Shown: positions 24,854-34,718 of the stretch, in pieces
Layout: each line of letters starts with the position of its first letter
Numbering within the stretch: the stretch's first letter is position 1
Assembly: GCA_964351865.1 (NCBI GenBank)
Contig: CAYGPJ010000003.1
Coordinates: forward strand, 1-64,000
From: JBCDJI01 sp964351865
Lineage (GTDB): Bacteria > Verrucomicrobiota > Verrucomicrobiia > Methylacidiphilales > JBCBYL01
Direction of reading: 5' to 3'
Length of the DNA: 64,000 bases
Position numbers and translations under genes: made by a program
Notes under the pieces: model-generated
The model's database searches: none
The model's input: only the letters and a program-made list of their open reading frames with translations
What the model was told of the DNA's origin: nothing

Positions 24854-27322
24854 ATGAAAACACGAAAACACTCGAAATTGTCTGTTAAGCTGCTCTTGCT
24901 CGCCACCTGCCTGAGCTTGATCTCTTGCACCTCCCCACCCTCCGACGCCACTTCAGAGAAAAAGGTGTATGAAGTCTGGGAACCGCAACAGGCTCCGAAC
25001 TATGGGAACATTGGCGGCATGATCGTCATGCGCGGCCATAACTACGACGAACATTGGGAGCGCTGGTCCTACCCGATCGGCAACGGCACCATGGGAGCCA
25101 ATGTTTTCGGGCGCACCGATACCGAGCGTCTGCAAATCACCCACAAACATCTGCACAACGACGGCGTCTATAAATTCGGTGGTCTGACAAACTTTGCCGA
25201 GCTCTACCTCGACTTCGGCCATAAAGAAACCAAAGACTATCGTCGATCACTCCATCTGAACGACGCCATCGCTCACGTCTCTTATGAGTACGAGGGGGTT
25301 ACCTATCAGCGGGAACTGTTCATGAACTATCCGGACAACGTGCTGGTGGTGCGTTTGACCGCAAGCCAACCGGGAGCACTATCCTTCAAGCTGCGTCCGG
25401 AAATTGCTTATCTCTACGCCAAGGACGGGGATGGGCGGACGGGCACGGTCAGTGCGGAGGGCGACCTGGTCACACTCAAAGGGAATATGCCGTTTTTCAA
25501 CATCAACTTTGAAGGTCAGATCAAAGTCCTGAACGAAGGGGGAACACTCACCTCGGAAACTACCAAGTTGGGTGCTTCGGTCGCGGTCGAAGGTGCCGAT
25601 GCGGCAACCATCATTCTGGCGGCAGATTCGAACTACGAGCTCAAGGAGTCCATCTTCCTGAACCCGCCGGAAAAGAAACTGGATCCAACGGTCTTTCCGC
25701 ACGATAAAGTCACCGCGCGGATGGATGCTGCGATTGCCAAGGGCTTCAGTGGATTGAAGGCCAGCCATCTGGCTGACTACCATAACCTCTTCGAGCGGGT
25801 TTCGCTGGATCTGGATACCACCGTATCAAAGTTACCGACCCGCCGTTTGGTCGATGACTACGCTCACGGTGCGAAAGATCCTTACCTGGAAGAGTTGATG
25901 TTCCACTTTGCTCGCTACCTGCTGATTGCCAGTTCGCGGGAAAACTCTTTACCGGCGAATCTGCAGGGAACCTGGAATCAATACGTCTATGCCCCGTGGT
26001 CTGGTGGCTACTGGCATAACATTAATGTCCAGATGAACTACTGGGGTGCCATGAGTGCCAACCTGGCCGAGACTTTCAAAGCCTATATTAATTACTATAA
26101 AGCTTACCGTCCGCAGGCGGAAAAATATGCCACTGAATACGTGCAGGAATTCAGCCCCGATCGCGTTTCCGGCGAACCGGGCGGCAACGGCTGGATTATT
26201 GGTTCGGGTGCCAATCCCTACTACATTCCCGCCGCAGGTAAGGTGCACTCCGGCCCCGGCACCGGCGGCCTGATCGCTAAGTTGCTGATGGACTACTACC
26301 GCTTCACTCAGGACGAAGACTACTTACGGGAAACAGGCTACCCCGCTATGCTCGGAATCAGCCGGTTCTACTCGAAGGCCTTGCAGCCGGAAGCCGACGG
26401 CACCCTGCTGGTCTATCCTTCGGCTTCGCCGGAGATTCGGGTGCAGACCGAGCAACAGCGTGAGTTTATCAAACAATTCCCTTGGGGGCGTGAGGCCAAA
26501 CGGGGATACTACATCACCAAAGGTTGCACCTTCGATCAGGCTGCGGTCTGGGAGTCTTACAAGGATGCCCTCGAAGGTGCGGCAGCACTCGGGATTGATG
26601 ATGAGCCCTTCCTCGATACGATGCGCCGCGAAATCGAATTGCTCGATCCGATTCTGATCGGAGATTCCGGACAGATTAAGGAATTTCGCGAGGAAACGGT
26701 TTATGGCTCGATTGGAGAAGCGGATCATCGGCACATTTCCCATCTCTGTGCGCTCTATCCCGGCACGATGATCGACTCCGATCATCCCGAGTGGATGGAA
26801 GCGGCCAGCAAGACGCTCGACTTCCGTGGCAACGACACCCGCAACTGGGCCATGGCCCATCGGATGAATGCCCGGGCTCGCCTGGGAGAAGCCGAGGAGG
26901 CGCTTAAAGTCTACCAGAAGTTCATTGCAGAACGCACCTTCCCCAACCTGCTGACCTGGCAACCTCCCTTCCAGGTGGACGGCACCTTTGGTAGTCTGGC
27001 TGGGGTGGTTGAGATGCTGTTGCAAAGCCACCAAGGCAAAATCGTGCTGTTACCGGCGCTGCCGGCAGCATGGGACCAAGGCTCCTATGCAGGGTTAGTG
27101 GCTCGGGGGAACTTTGTTCTCTCGGTGACATGGGCCGACGGAAAAGCGACCCGCGTGAAAGTTACTGCCCGTGCTGGTGGCGAATGCCGCCTGAGTTATC
27201 CGGGCATCGATTCCGCGACCATCAAAGATCAGGATGGAAACGTTGTGGAGGTCGCTAACGACCAGGAGGGCCTGGTGAAATTTGAGACGACCAAAGGGGA
27301 TACGTATACCATCGCGCTCTAA
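24854..27322 (+). CDS. GH95 alpha-L-fucosidase family lipoprotein
   Basis: This 822-residue exported glycoside hydrolase has a lipoprotein signal (LLLLATCLSLISC), an N-terminal beta-sandwich beginning 'YPIGNGTMGANVFG', and an (alpha/alpha)6 barrel. Family GH95 is inverting and typically removes terminal alpha-1,2-fucose or galactose. Conserved family positions are visible: the Asn pair in 'NINVQMNYW' (N389, N391), the probable acid Glu in 'YPSASPE' (E527), and the Asp in 'PPFQVDGTFG' (D709). Matching these to characterised GH95 residues is from memory. I start at ATG 24854, giving a short lipoprotein n-region; an ATG at 24824 is also in frame. It heads a + strand run with the second GH95 gene 16 bases downstream and probably acts at the cell surface or in the periplasm on fucose-containing oligosaccharides. 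Confidence 0.85.
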   Translation: MKTRKHSKLSVKLLLLATCLSLISCTSPPSDATSEKKVYEVWEPQQAPNYGNIGGMIVMRGHNYDEHWERWSYPIGNGTMGANVFGRTDTERLQITHKHLHNDGVYKFGGLTNFAELYLDFGHKETKDYRRSLHLNDAIAHVSYEYEGVTYQRELFMNYPDNVLVVRLTASQPGALSFKLRPEIAYLYAKDGDGRTGTVSAEGDLVTLKGNMPFFNINFEGQIKVLNEGGTLTSETTKLGASVAVEGADAATIILAADSNYELKESIFLNPPEKKLDPTVFPHDKVTARMDAAIAKGFSGLKASHLADYHNLFERVSLDLDTTVSKLPTRRLVDDYAHGAKDPYLEELMFHFARYLLIASSRENSLPANLQGTWNQYVYAPWSGGYWHNINVQMNYWGAMSANLAETFKAYINYYKAYRPQAEKYATEYVQEFSPDRVSGEPGGNGWIIGSGANPYYIPAAGKVHSGPGTGGLIAKLLMDYYRFTQDEDYLRETGYPAMLGISRFYSKALQPEADGTLLVYPSASPEIRVQTEQQREFIKQFPWGREAKRGYYITKGCTFDQAAVWESYKDALEGAAALGIDDEPFLDTMRREIELLDPILIGDSGQIKEFREETVYGSIGEADHRHISHLCALYPGTMIDSDHPEWMEAASKTLDFRGNDTRNWAMAHRMNARARLGEAEEALKVYQKFIAERTFPNLLTWQPPFQVDGTFGSLAGVVEMLLQSHQGKIVLLPALPAAWDQGSYAGLVARGNFVLSVTWADGKATRVKVTARAGGECRLSYPGIDSATIKDQDGNVVEVANDQEGLVKFETTKGDTYTIAL

Positions 27323-27338
27323 AATCTCTGGATCTCCT

Positions 27339-29738
27339 ATGCGTAAACCACTGCCGGTCCTGACGTTCGCTCTCATGTGCTCACTGTTATCGTCCTCGTG
27401 CGGTAAAAAAGTTGCAGCGCGTTACGATCCTGCGCAAACGATATGGTTGGATCGTCCAGCCAGCGTCTGGACCGAAGCGCTTCCCGTCGGCAACGGTCGA
27501 TTGGGAGGTATGGTCCATGGAGGGACGGTTCGTGAAACCATTCAGTTCAACGAAGACACGCTCTGGACGGGTCAACCTCACGACTACGCCCATCCGGGTG
27601 CCCATCGGGTTTTAGAGCCATTACGGCAACTGCTGGGGGAGGGGAAACAGGCTGAAGCGCAGGCGCTGGGAATGGAACGCTTCATGTCGCAGCCGATGGG
27701 ACAACAGGCCTATCAACCCTTTGGCAATATCCGCCTCCACTTCCCGGGCCACGAAAAGGTGACCGACTACCGGCGCTCACTCGATATTGAGAACGCAGTG
27801 GCGACCGTGCGCTACGATGTAAGTGGAACCCACTACCGGCGGGAGGTTTTTTCCTCTCACCCGGATCAGGCACTTATCGTCCACCTCACCGCCGAGGGCG
27901 GCACCTTGGATTTTAACCTCGGAGTGGATTCACCCCACGCCAACCACGAAGTCAGTATCGAAGGCGACCAAATTATTCTGCGTGGCCGTGTCGCCAATTA
28001 TCCCAAAGACAAAGAGCGCGGCACCACGCCCTACGCGCCAAGCGCATTAACATTTGAAGCGAGGATCAAAGTCATCCTGGCAGATGGTGAGATGCTGCAG
28101 GAATCTGATTTGATTCATATCAGGAATTGCACCGAGGCCACCTTGCAGCTGGTTGCAGCTACCAGTTTCGTCAACTTCCGCGATATCTCCGCCGATCCCG
28201 CACAGCGCTGTCAGGATGATTTAAGCAATCTCGCCGGAAAATCCTACCAGGGTCTCAGAGATACTCATATCGCCGACTACCAGCAACTCTACCAGCGGGC
28301 AGCGATAGATTTGGGTGTCACCGAAAAATCCTACCGATCCACCGAACAACGTGTCGCGACCTTCAAAGACGACCAGGATCCGAACCTGATCGCACTCGTC
28401 TTTCAATATGGTCGCTATCTTCTGATCGCGTCCTCGCGTCCCGGCAGCCAACCGGCCAACCTGCAGGGCATCTGGAATGATCAATTGCTTCCACCGTGGG
28501 ACAGTAAATATACCACTAATATCAACGTGGAGATGAACTATTGGCCGGCCGAGGTCACCAATCTCTCAGAATGTGCCCAGCCATTGATTCAAATGGTTCA
28601 GGATCTCTCGGAAACCGGGAGTCTTGTCGCCCGCGAGCACTACGACTTGTCCGGCTGGGTCACCCATCACAACACCGATATCTGGCGGGCCGCCGCACCG
28701 ATCAACCACTCGAATCACGGTATCTGGCCCACCGGCGGGGCCTGGTTGTGCCAACATCTCTGGTGGCATTATGCGTTCAGTGGCGATGAAGCTTTTCTTC
28801 GAGATACCGCTTACCCGATCCTGAAAGAAGCCTCTCGGTTTTTTGTCGATTACTTAGTTCCCGCCCATGATGGCAGTGGCTGGCTGATCAGTGGTCCCAG
28901 CAACAGCCCTGAAACCGGCGGACTGGTGATGGGGCCTACTATGGATCATCAGATCATCCGTAACTTATTCAGTAACACAATTGAGGCGGCAAAGATTCTT
29001 GGCGTCGATGAAACATTTACCCGGCAATTAGCGGAAAAGAGATCTCAGATCGCTCCGAATCAGATCGGAAAGCATGGGCAATTACAGGAATGGCTGGAGG
29101 ATATCGACGACCCATCCAATACCCATCGACATATTTCACATCTTTGGGGCCTTTTCCCCGGCAATGAAATCCATCCGCTGACCACACCGGATCTGGCGGC
29201 AGCCAGTCGCGTCACGCTGGAACATCGCGGCAGTGCCGGAGACGGCGGACGCATGGGGTGGAGTGCGGCCTGGAAAATTAATTTCATGGCCAGATTGCTG
29301 GACGGGGAGTCGGCCTTTGCCTCACTCAAAGAACTGATCTCTCCTGCTATTCAGGAATCCAAGCATGATGAGACGCGGCCGCGACTGCTGGTAAATATTT
29401 TCGATGCCAATCCTCCGTTCCAGATCGAAGAAAATTTCGGAGCGACTTCCGGTATTGCGGAAATGCTGCTGCAATCTCACCTCCGTGCGCCTGATGGATC
29501 CTATTACCAGGATCTTCTACCGGCACTCCCTACCGTCCTGAGCGCGGGGCAGGTTTCGGGAATTATGGGGCGAGGGGGATTTGAATGGGCTATGGTTTGG
29601 GCCGAAGGAAAGCTGATTTCCGTTGAAGTTTACTCCAACCTTGGACATGACTTGAAACTGCGGTATAACGGCAAACTTATTTCCAGAGAAACTCAACCCG
29701 GTGCATCTTATTCCTTCACCGCTGCTGATTTCCGATAG
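27339..29738 (+). CDS. Second GH95 alpha-L-fucosidase family lipoprotein
   Basis: This 799-residue protein has a lipobox 'LLSSSC' and typical GH95 architecture: 'EALPVGNGRLGGMVHGG', 'NEDTLWTGQPHDY', 'QPANLQGIWND', 'NINVEMNYWPAEVTNLSE' (N394, N396), 'GPSNSPE' (E525) and 'HRHISHLWGLFPG'. It differs from the usual family sequence at the segment normally reading FQIDGNFG: here it is FQIEENFG, so the residue expected to be Asp is Glu 697. That may change or reduce activity, or alter specificity. The start is ATG 27339, 16 bases after the previous stop, preceded by CTCCT rather than a Shine-Dalgarno sequence. The upstream in-frame ATG at 27282 would overlap the preceding gene and place a long tail before the signal peptide. 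It is divergent from the first GH95, so the two probably cleave different fucosyl linkages. Confidence 0.85.
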   Translation: MRKPLPVLTFALMCSLLSSSCGKKVAARYDPAQTIWLDRPASVWTEALPVGNGRLGGMVHGGTVRETIQFNEDTLWTGQPHDYAHPGAHRVLEPLRQLLGEGKQAEAQALGMERFMSQPMGQQAYQPFGNIRLHFPGHEKVTDYRRSLDIENAVATVRYDVSGTHYRREVFSSHPDQALIVHLTAEGGTLDFNLGVDSPHANHEVSIEGDQIILRGRVANYPKDKERGTTPYAPSALTFEARIKVILADGEMLQESDLIHIRNCTEATLQLVAATSFVNFRDISADPAQRCQDDLSNLAGKSYQGLRDTHIADYQQLYQRAAIDLGVTEKSYRSTEQRVATFKDDQDPNLIALVFQYGRYLLIASSRPGSQPANLQGIWNDQLLPPWDSKYTTNINVEMNYWPAEVTNLSECAQPLIQMVQDLSETGSLVAREHYDLSGWVTHHNTDIWRAAAPINHSNHGIWPTGGAWLCQHLWWHYAFSGDEAFLRDTAYPILKEASRFFVDYLVPAHDGSGWLISGPSNSPETGGLVMGPTMDHQIIRNLFSNTIEAAKILGVDETFTRQLAEKRSQIAPNQIGKHGQLQEWLEDIDDPSNTHRHISHLWGLFPGNEIHPLTTPDLAAASRVTLEHRGSAGDGGRMGWSAAWKINFMARLLDGESAFASLKELISPAIQESKHDETRPRLLVNIFDANPPFQIEENFGATSGIAEMLLQSHLRAPDGSYYQDLLPALPTVLSAGQVSGIMGRGGFEWAMVWAEGKLISVEVYSNLGHDLKLRYNGKLISRETQPGASYSFTAADFR

Positions 29739-29776
29739 ACCTGTGAATATTTTTTAACATTGAAAGACGCTACTTT

Positions 29777-31366
29777 ATGAAAATAAACCTCGGTCCTGCC
29801 ATTGGCTTGCTCCGTGCTGCTTGCTTGATATTGTTTACGGTTTCCATGGTCGCCTGTATGAAAGAAAAACAGGTTACACTACCGCCCGCCCAGAGCGTCG
29901 TCGATGGGGCGAAACCCAATATTATCTTTATCATGTCCGATGACCATACGACGCAAGCGATCGGTGCTTATGGTGGGCGTCTGGCTGAACTCAACCCGAC
30001 GCCCACCATTGATCGGTTAGCCGCTGACGGAATGCGATTTGATCAGGTGTTTTGTCACAACTCGATTTGCACTCCCAGCCGCGCGAATATCCTCACTGGC
30101 CAATACTCCCAACAGAATGGGGTCTTGATTCTGGGTCAATCCCTGCCGCCAGAACGCCAATACCTGCCCATCGAAATGAAAAAAGCCAGCTATCAAACTG
30201 CGATGGTGGGGAAATGGCACCTGCGGGCAGAGCCCGCTGCGTTTGACTATTACTGCGTCCTGCCGGGGCAAGGTGATTTTTTCGACCCGACCTTTCGTGT
30301 GCGCGGAGATCAACCCTGGCCGGAGAATACGATTCAATTGAAAGGATTCCATTCCAGTGATGCCATTACAGACTTGAGTCTCGACTGGCTGAAAACCAAG
30401 CGCGACCCCACCAAACCCTTTTTCCTGATGCATCATTACAAGGCACCGCATGATATGTTTGAACCGGCGCCACGCTATGATGACTACCTGGCCGACGTCA
30501 CGATTCCTTCCCCCGCCAACCGGGATACCCCAGTCGGCAATTCCGTTGCCACCCGCGGGATGGGTGCCGGTCTGGGCAAAGAATCGCCCTGGCGACTCGG
30601 CGAACGGCTGGGCATCAATCCCAACTTGAGCGACGAAGAGTACCGGGATGTCAATTACCAGACTTTCCTCAAACGTTACCTGCGCTGCGTCAAAGGCGTG
30701 GACGATAATATTCAACGGCTGCTCGCCTACCTGGAGGAAGAAGGTTTGCTGGAAAATACGGTCATTGTTTACACCGGCGATCAGGGATACTGGTTGGGAG
30801 AGCGCGACCTGATGGATAAACGCTGGATGTATGAAGAATCCATGTGCATGCCGCTGATCGTGCACTGGCCCCGAGGCATACCCAAAGGACAGGTTAATGA
30901 CTGGTTGATCAACAACACGGATTTTGCCCCCACCCTGCTCGAACTTGCGGGAGTCAACACGCCCGACTATATGCAGGGTCGCAGCTTTGCTTCTGCCCTG
31001 AGAGGAGATCCCCAGCCGGATGATTGGAGAGAGGTGACCTATTACCGTTACTGGATGCACATGGCGCACAACCTCCGGGTTCCGGCCCATTTCGGAATTC
31101 GCAGCGACCGCTACAAGCTGATCTTTTTTTACGGCGTGGACGTGAAGAGCCATCGATCAATGATGCCATCCACCACCGCGGCCTGGGAATTTTACGACTT
31201 AGAAACAGACCCTCATGAAATGAATAACCTCTACGATCATCCGGAGTATCAGGATCAGATTTCGGAGATGAAAGAAAAGCTTCGGCAAACCCGTATCGAG
31301 TTACAGGAAACGGACGAAAGTCATCCTGATATTCAAAAAGTGATCGATTTGCATTGGAATTCTTGA
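29777..31366 (+). CDS. S1 sulfatase lipoprotein (CTPSR motif)
   Basis: This 529-residue sulfatase has a lipoprotein signal ending 'VSMVAC'. The fold start 'KPNIIFIMSDDHTTQAIGAYG' provides metal ligands. The motif 'SICTPSRANILTG' has Cys98 as the residue converted to formylglycine. 'VGKWHL', 'YKAPHDMFEPAPRY' and 'YTGDQGYWLGERDLMDKRWMYEESMCMPLIVHWP' are the expected metal- and substrate-binding stretches. The last one resembles N-acetylglucosamine-6-sulfatase-like subfamilies, but in a fucosidase operon a sulfated fucan or galactan is the likelier substrate. The formylglycine-generating enzyme is not in the window. It lies 38 bases after the GH95 gene and is probably in the same transcript. Confidence 0.88.
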   Translation: MKINLGPAIGLLRAACLILFTVSMVACMKEKQVTLPPAQSVVDGAKPNIIFIMSDDHTTQAIGAYGGRLAELNPTPTIDRLAADGMRFDQVFCHNSICTPSRANILTGQYSQQNGVLILGQSLPPERQYLPIEMKKASYQTAMVGKWHLRAEPAAFDYYCVLPGQGDFFDPTFRVRGDQPWPENTIQLKGFHSSDAITDLSLDWLKTKRDPTKPFFLMHHYKAPHDMFEPAPRYDDYLADVTIPSPANRDTPVGNSVATRGMGAGLGKESPWRLGERLGINPNLSDEEYRDVNYQTFLKRYLRCVKGVDDNIQRLLAYLEEEGLLENTVIVYTGDQGYWLGERDLMDKRWMYEESMCMPLIVHWPRGIPKGQVNDWLINNTDFAPTLLELAGVNTPDYMQGRSFASALRGDPQPDDWREVTYYRYWMHMAHNLRVPAHFGIRSDRYKLIFFYGVDVKSHRSMMPSTTAAWEFYDLETDPHEMNNLYDHPEYQDQISEMKEKLRQTRIELQETDESHPDIQKVIDLHWNS

Positions 31367-31427
31367 ATCACTTGAATCCCCGCAAATTCAACCGGATACA
31401 AGTCTCTATAAAATTAAGGAAATCAAA

Positions 31428-33338
31428 ATGATGAAAAATACAGAAAAATACCCATTATTACTTGGAACCGTATTCATGGCATTTACAGGGTGTCAGCCAC
31501 CGGTTGATGTGAACACCCCTGACACACCGCTCCCGTTAGAAAAAGCGGCGGCAGAACCAGCTAATCTCAACCATTATGCGGACGAAACCAAAGAAGAAAG
31601 GGACGCCCGCATGGCGTGGTTTCGCGAAGCACGCTTTGGCATGTTCATCCACTGGGGCGTCTATGCCGTCCCGGCTGGCGTCTACCAGGGGGAACAAATC
31701 CCGGGTATTGGCGAGTGGATCATGTCCACTCGTATTCCCGTGGACGAATATCGGTCTTACGCTAAGCAATTCAATCCGGTAAACTATGATCCCAAAGCAT
31801 GGGCGGCACTCGCCAAGACAGCCGGGATGCGATACGTGGTCATCACGGCCAAGCACCACGACGGGTTTGCGTTATTTCCCTCCGAGGTGACCGACTGGGA
31901 TATCGCGGATGCTTCACCATACGGCAAGGATCTGATTGCCCCGTTAGCTGTAGCCACACGCGCTGAAGGTTTAAAATTCGGGCTCTATTTTTCACAGGCC
32001 CAGGATTGGGTGCACCCTGGGGGAATCAAACGCCGCGGGGTATGGGATGAAGCTCAACGGGGCGATGTAGACGCCTATTTCGATAACATTGCGGTGCCGC
32101 AAGCTCGGGAAATCCTGGAACGCTATCAGCCCGCCGTGCTGTGGTGGGATACCCCGGAAACCACCACCCAGGCCCAAGCCGACAAGCTGGCGGCGCTGCT
32201 GCCACTGGTGCCCGGCATTATCACCAACAATCGTCTCGGCGGGAACTACCTGGGCGATACCGAAACGCCGGAGCAGTTTATTCCTCCTACTGGCTTTGCA
32301 GATCGCGACTTTGAAGTCTGCATGACCATGAACGGCACCTGGGGATATAAGAGTTGGGATCACAACTGGAAATCCTCCACCGACATCATTCAAAAGCTCT
32401 GCGACATCGCCAGCAAGGGCGGCAACTTCCTGCTGAATATCGGCCCGAAAGCGGATGGCACCATTCCTCAGCCGAGCATTGACCGCCTGAAAGAAGTCGG
32501 CGCCTGGATGGACGTCAACGGCGAAGCCATCTACGGCACCACCGCCAGCCCCTTCGGTCGCTTCTTGTGGGGACGTTCGACGGTGAAACAGCGTGATGAT
32601 GGAGCCAGCGTGTATCTGCACGTTTTCGATTGGCCCGGGAACGGCCAGTTGAAGGTGCCCGGCTTCGGGTCAAAGCCGGATGCTGTCATGCTGATGAATG
32701 GCCAAAAAAGTCTGACCTTTACCCCATTCGCAGCGAATCAAGGCAAAGGGATCATGATCGATCTACCTGCTCAGGCCACCGACCCGCATGCTTCCGTCAT
32801 TAAGCTGGAAGTCACCGGTCCGGTAGATTTCGAAAAGGTGCGCCCCATGCAATCGCCGGAGGGAGTGCTCACCTTATCGCCCTCCGAAGTTTACCTGCAC
32901 AGTAATTCCAAGAACGCTTTAAAGATCGAGCGCAACAACGGGAAAGAACATGTCGGCAACTGGTCTCAGGACAAGTCATGGATCTACTGGGACTTTGTCA
33001 TTTCCGAACCGGGTACGTTTGTGCTGAAATCAGCAGTCGCTACGGAAAGTGATATCGCCCTGACCTTCCAACTGAAAGACGGCACCCAAACGGTGGCACC
33101 TGCTCAGTCCGGCGACGAACATGAGATCTTCGTGGCAGAAGAATTTGCGGCTCTCGACGGTTACGAAAAGATTAAGGTGTCCATCCCCGCGACGGGTACC
33201 GAAGGCCGCTTTAGCCCGATTGAATTAGGCACTTTGGAAATTAACCAACCCGGTGTGTATGTGCTGGAAGTTCGTCCGGTGAAAGGTCAATGGGATCGGA
33301 CGCAATTACGCGCCATCACACTGACCCCAATAGATTGA
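31428..33338 (+). CDS. GH29 alpha-L-fucosidase lipoprotein
   Basis: This 636-residue retaining fucosidase has a lipobox 'MAFTGC' and a catalytic TIM barrel starting 'REARFGMFIHWGVYAVPAGVY'. The family blocks 'GMRYVVITAKHHDGFALFPSEVTDWDI' and 'GLYFSQAQDW' are present. The nucleophile is Asp241 in 'AVLWWDTPE', the usual GH29 position. 'GGNFLLNIGPKADG' marks the end of the barrel. A C-terminal beta-sandwich follows from about residue 390, and an extra domain from about 480 ('SPSEVYLHSNSKNALKIE...'), which looks like a binding module. AAGGA lies seven to eleven bases before the ATG, one of the few clear Shine-Dalgarno sites in this region. It probably releases terminal fucose from desulfated oligosaccharides produced by its neighbours. 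Confidence 0.92.
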   Translation: MMKNTEKYPLLLGTVFMAFTGCQPPVDVNTPDTPLPLEKAAAEPANLNHYADETKEERDARMAWFREARFGMFIHWGVYAVPAGVYQGEQIPGIGEWIMSTRIPVDEYRSYAKQFNPVNYDPKAWAALAKTAGMRYVVITAKHHDGFALFPSEVTDWDIADASPYGKDLIAPLAVATRAEGLKFGLYFSQAQDWVHPGGIKRRGVWDEAQRGDVDAYFDNIAVPQAREILERYQPAVLWWDTPETTTQAQADKLAALLPLVPGIITNNRLGGNYLGDTETPEQFIPPTGFADRDFEVCMTMNGTWGYKSWDHNWKSSTDIIQKLCDIASKGGNFLLNIGPKADGTIPQPSIDRLKEVGAWMDVNGEAIYGTTASPFGRFLWGRSTVKQRDDGASVYLHVFDWPGNGQLKVPGFGSKPDAVMLMNGQKSLTFTPFAANQGKGIMIDLPAQATDPHASVIKLEVTGPVDFEKVRPMQSPEGVLTLSPSEVYLHSNSKNALKIERNNGKEHVGNWSQDKSWIYWDFVISEPGTFVLKSAVATESDIALTFQLKDGTQTVAPAQSGDEHEIFVAEEFAALDGYEKIKVSIPATGTEGRFSPIELGTLEINQPGVYVLEVRPVKGQWDRTQLRAITLTPID

Positions 33339-33447
33339 CCTTTGATGGCGACCCATACCCTATTTACCGATACAAAACGAATGCATGATCATGCTCTAAT
33401 ATTTTAACTTATAAAAAAACAATGAACACAAACAGAGAACTAACGCT

Positions 33448-34347
33448 ATGAATGATTATCAAAAACAAATTACCTCACGACTCGTTTTACTGGGGCTCGC
33501 TCTTGCAGTCTTTTCAGGTTGCTCTCAAACGGAATCAACCGATGATGCGGCCCAGTTGCCCGCTTACTTAAGCACCCACACCGATCCCGATCAGGTCTTG
33601 TTTGAAGACAGCCTGACCGGTGACTGGCAGGAGAACTGGTTTATCGAAGGAGATAATGCCACCCTGACCAGTGGCGATCTGGGACTCTTTTTCGCCGCGG
33701 GAACGTATGATTACCCCGATCCGGAAAATAGAACACCGGAGCAAAATGAGACCATGAGTGAGCACCACGCGGTGCTCTGGACCCAGCAGGAATTTGCTGG
33801 GGATCTGATTATCAGTTATGAATGCACCCGTCTCGATCAGAGCCCATTCGGTGTCAACATCATCTACATTCAGGCCCAGGGGATCGGAACGGATGAATAT
33901 CCCAAAGACATTTACCTGACGCGCGAGTCTCGCCGAGTGGCAGGCATGGGTAAATATTACACCTATATGAATGCGCTCCATATCAGCTATAACGTGGGTA
34001 ATTTCGAGACTCCCAGCTACATTCGCGCGCGCCGCTACCCTAAAAACGATCCCATTGGCCTGCGCTGGGGGATGACCAAAATTTCACCGGATTACGATGA
34101 CGAGGGAGCCAAAATGCTGCCGGGTCAGACCTACATCATCGAAGTCGAAAAGACTGCTACCACCATGATCTTCCGAACCTTCGACCAAGAGACGTTGCAA
34201 CTCCTCAACGAATGCACCTGGGACATCAGTAGTAACAACCTTCATGAACTGATGGAACCCAAAGTCATTGAGGAAGGTCGCATCGGGCTCAGGCAAATGT
34301 CGACCAAGCAGAATATCTATAAGAACTTTAAAGTGCTACGGCGTTAA
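33448..34347 (+). CDS. DUF1961/YesU-like lipoprotein, copy 1
   Basis: The protein has 299 residues with a lipobox 'AVFSGC'. The mature part looks like a concanavalin-type beta-sandwich of the DUF1961/DUF6250 type, related to YesU of rhamnogalacturonan-utilisation clusters: 'LFEDSLTGDWQENWFIEGDNATL', 'HHAVLWTQQEFAGDLIISYECTR', 'IQAQGIGTDEYPKDIY', and the closing 'GRIGLRQMSTKQNIYKNFKVLR'. Family assignment is from memory of the pattern. No catalytic residues are known to me; a carbohydrate-binding or lyase/hydrolase accessory role is inferred from its place at the end of the fucosidase operon. A paralogue lies at 50953-51786. Confidence 0.75.
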   Translation: MNDYQKQITSRLVLLGLALAVFSGCSQTESTDDAAQLPAYLSTHTDPDQVLFEDSLTGDWQENWFIEGDNATLTSGDLGLFFAAGTYDYPDPENRTPEQNETMSEHHAVLWTQQEFAGDLIISYECTRLDQSPFGVNIIYIQAQGIGTDEYPKDIYLTRESRRVAGMGKYYTYMNALHISYNVGNFETPSYIRARRYPKNDPIGLRWGMTKISPDYDDEGAKMLPGQTYIIEVEKTATTMIFRTFDQETLQLLNECTWDISSNNLHELMEPKVIEEGRIGLRQMSTKQNIYKNFKVLRR

Positions 34348-34429
34348 CGTCTGCTAAGAGTCGAGGCTAGAGGGTTTCCGAATTCAGTGTTAACAACATT
34401 TTCGCATGTTCAAAAGCACTGAACCATTG

Positions 34430-34689
34430 GGGACATCTTCGAATGGCACTAACTTCAGGCCGATTTAGGATCTTTAGAGCGAGAGCTTGGAACGCGAGCA
34501 TCTTTCTTCCCGATCACGCAGGGTATCGGGATCTCGCCGAACTGCCTCCCGTAGAAGGACTTGCCCCGACACCCTGCGTGGTCGGGACAAGTCAGCGACC
34601 AACCCCGATAGAATCGCGAGGCTTCGCGATGGTCGCGTTCCGTCGGGCTACAGAAAAATCCTTAAGTTAGTGCCATTCGGGACATCTTC
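34430..34689. mobile_element. Palindromic miniature mobile element with 11-bp direct repeats
   Basis: The element proper is 34441-34678 (238 bp). Its ends are GAATGGCACTAACTTCAGG and CCTTAAGTTAGTGCCATTC, inverted repeats of 19 bp with one mismatch. It is flanked immediately by identical 11-bp direct repeats GGGACATCTTC at 34430-34440 and 34679-34689, which look like a target-site duplication. Internally it has hairpins related to those of the copy at 40371 (CCCGATCACGCAGGGTATCGGG; TGCCCCGACACC...GGTCGGGACAAG). It encodes no transposase, so it is MITE-like and would need an enzyme supplied elsewhere. Confidence 0.8.
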
Positions 34690-34718
34690 ATTATTGTTAG
34701 AACATCATTCGAAAAGAT

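Noticed and set aside
30017..31153. 378-codon open frame on the minus strand
   Set aside because: It lies entirely antisense to a well-supported sulfatase gene, has no recognisable domain, and its composition follows from the codon bias of the opposite strand.
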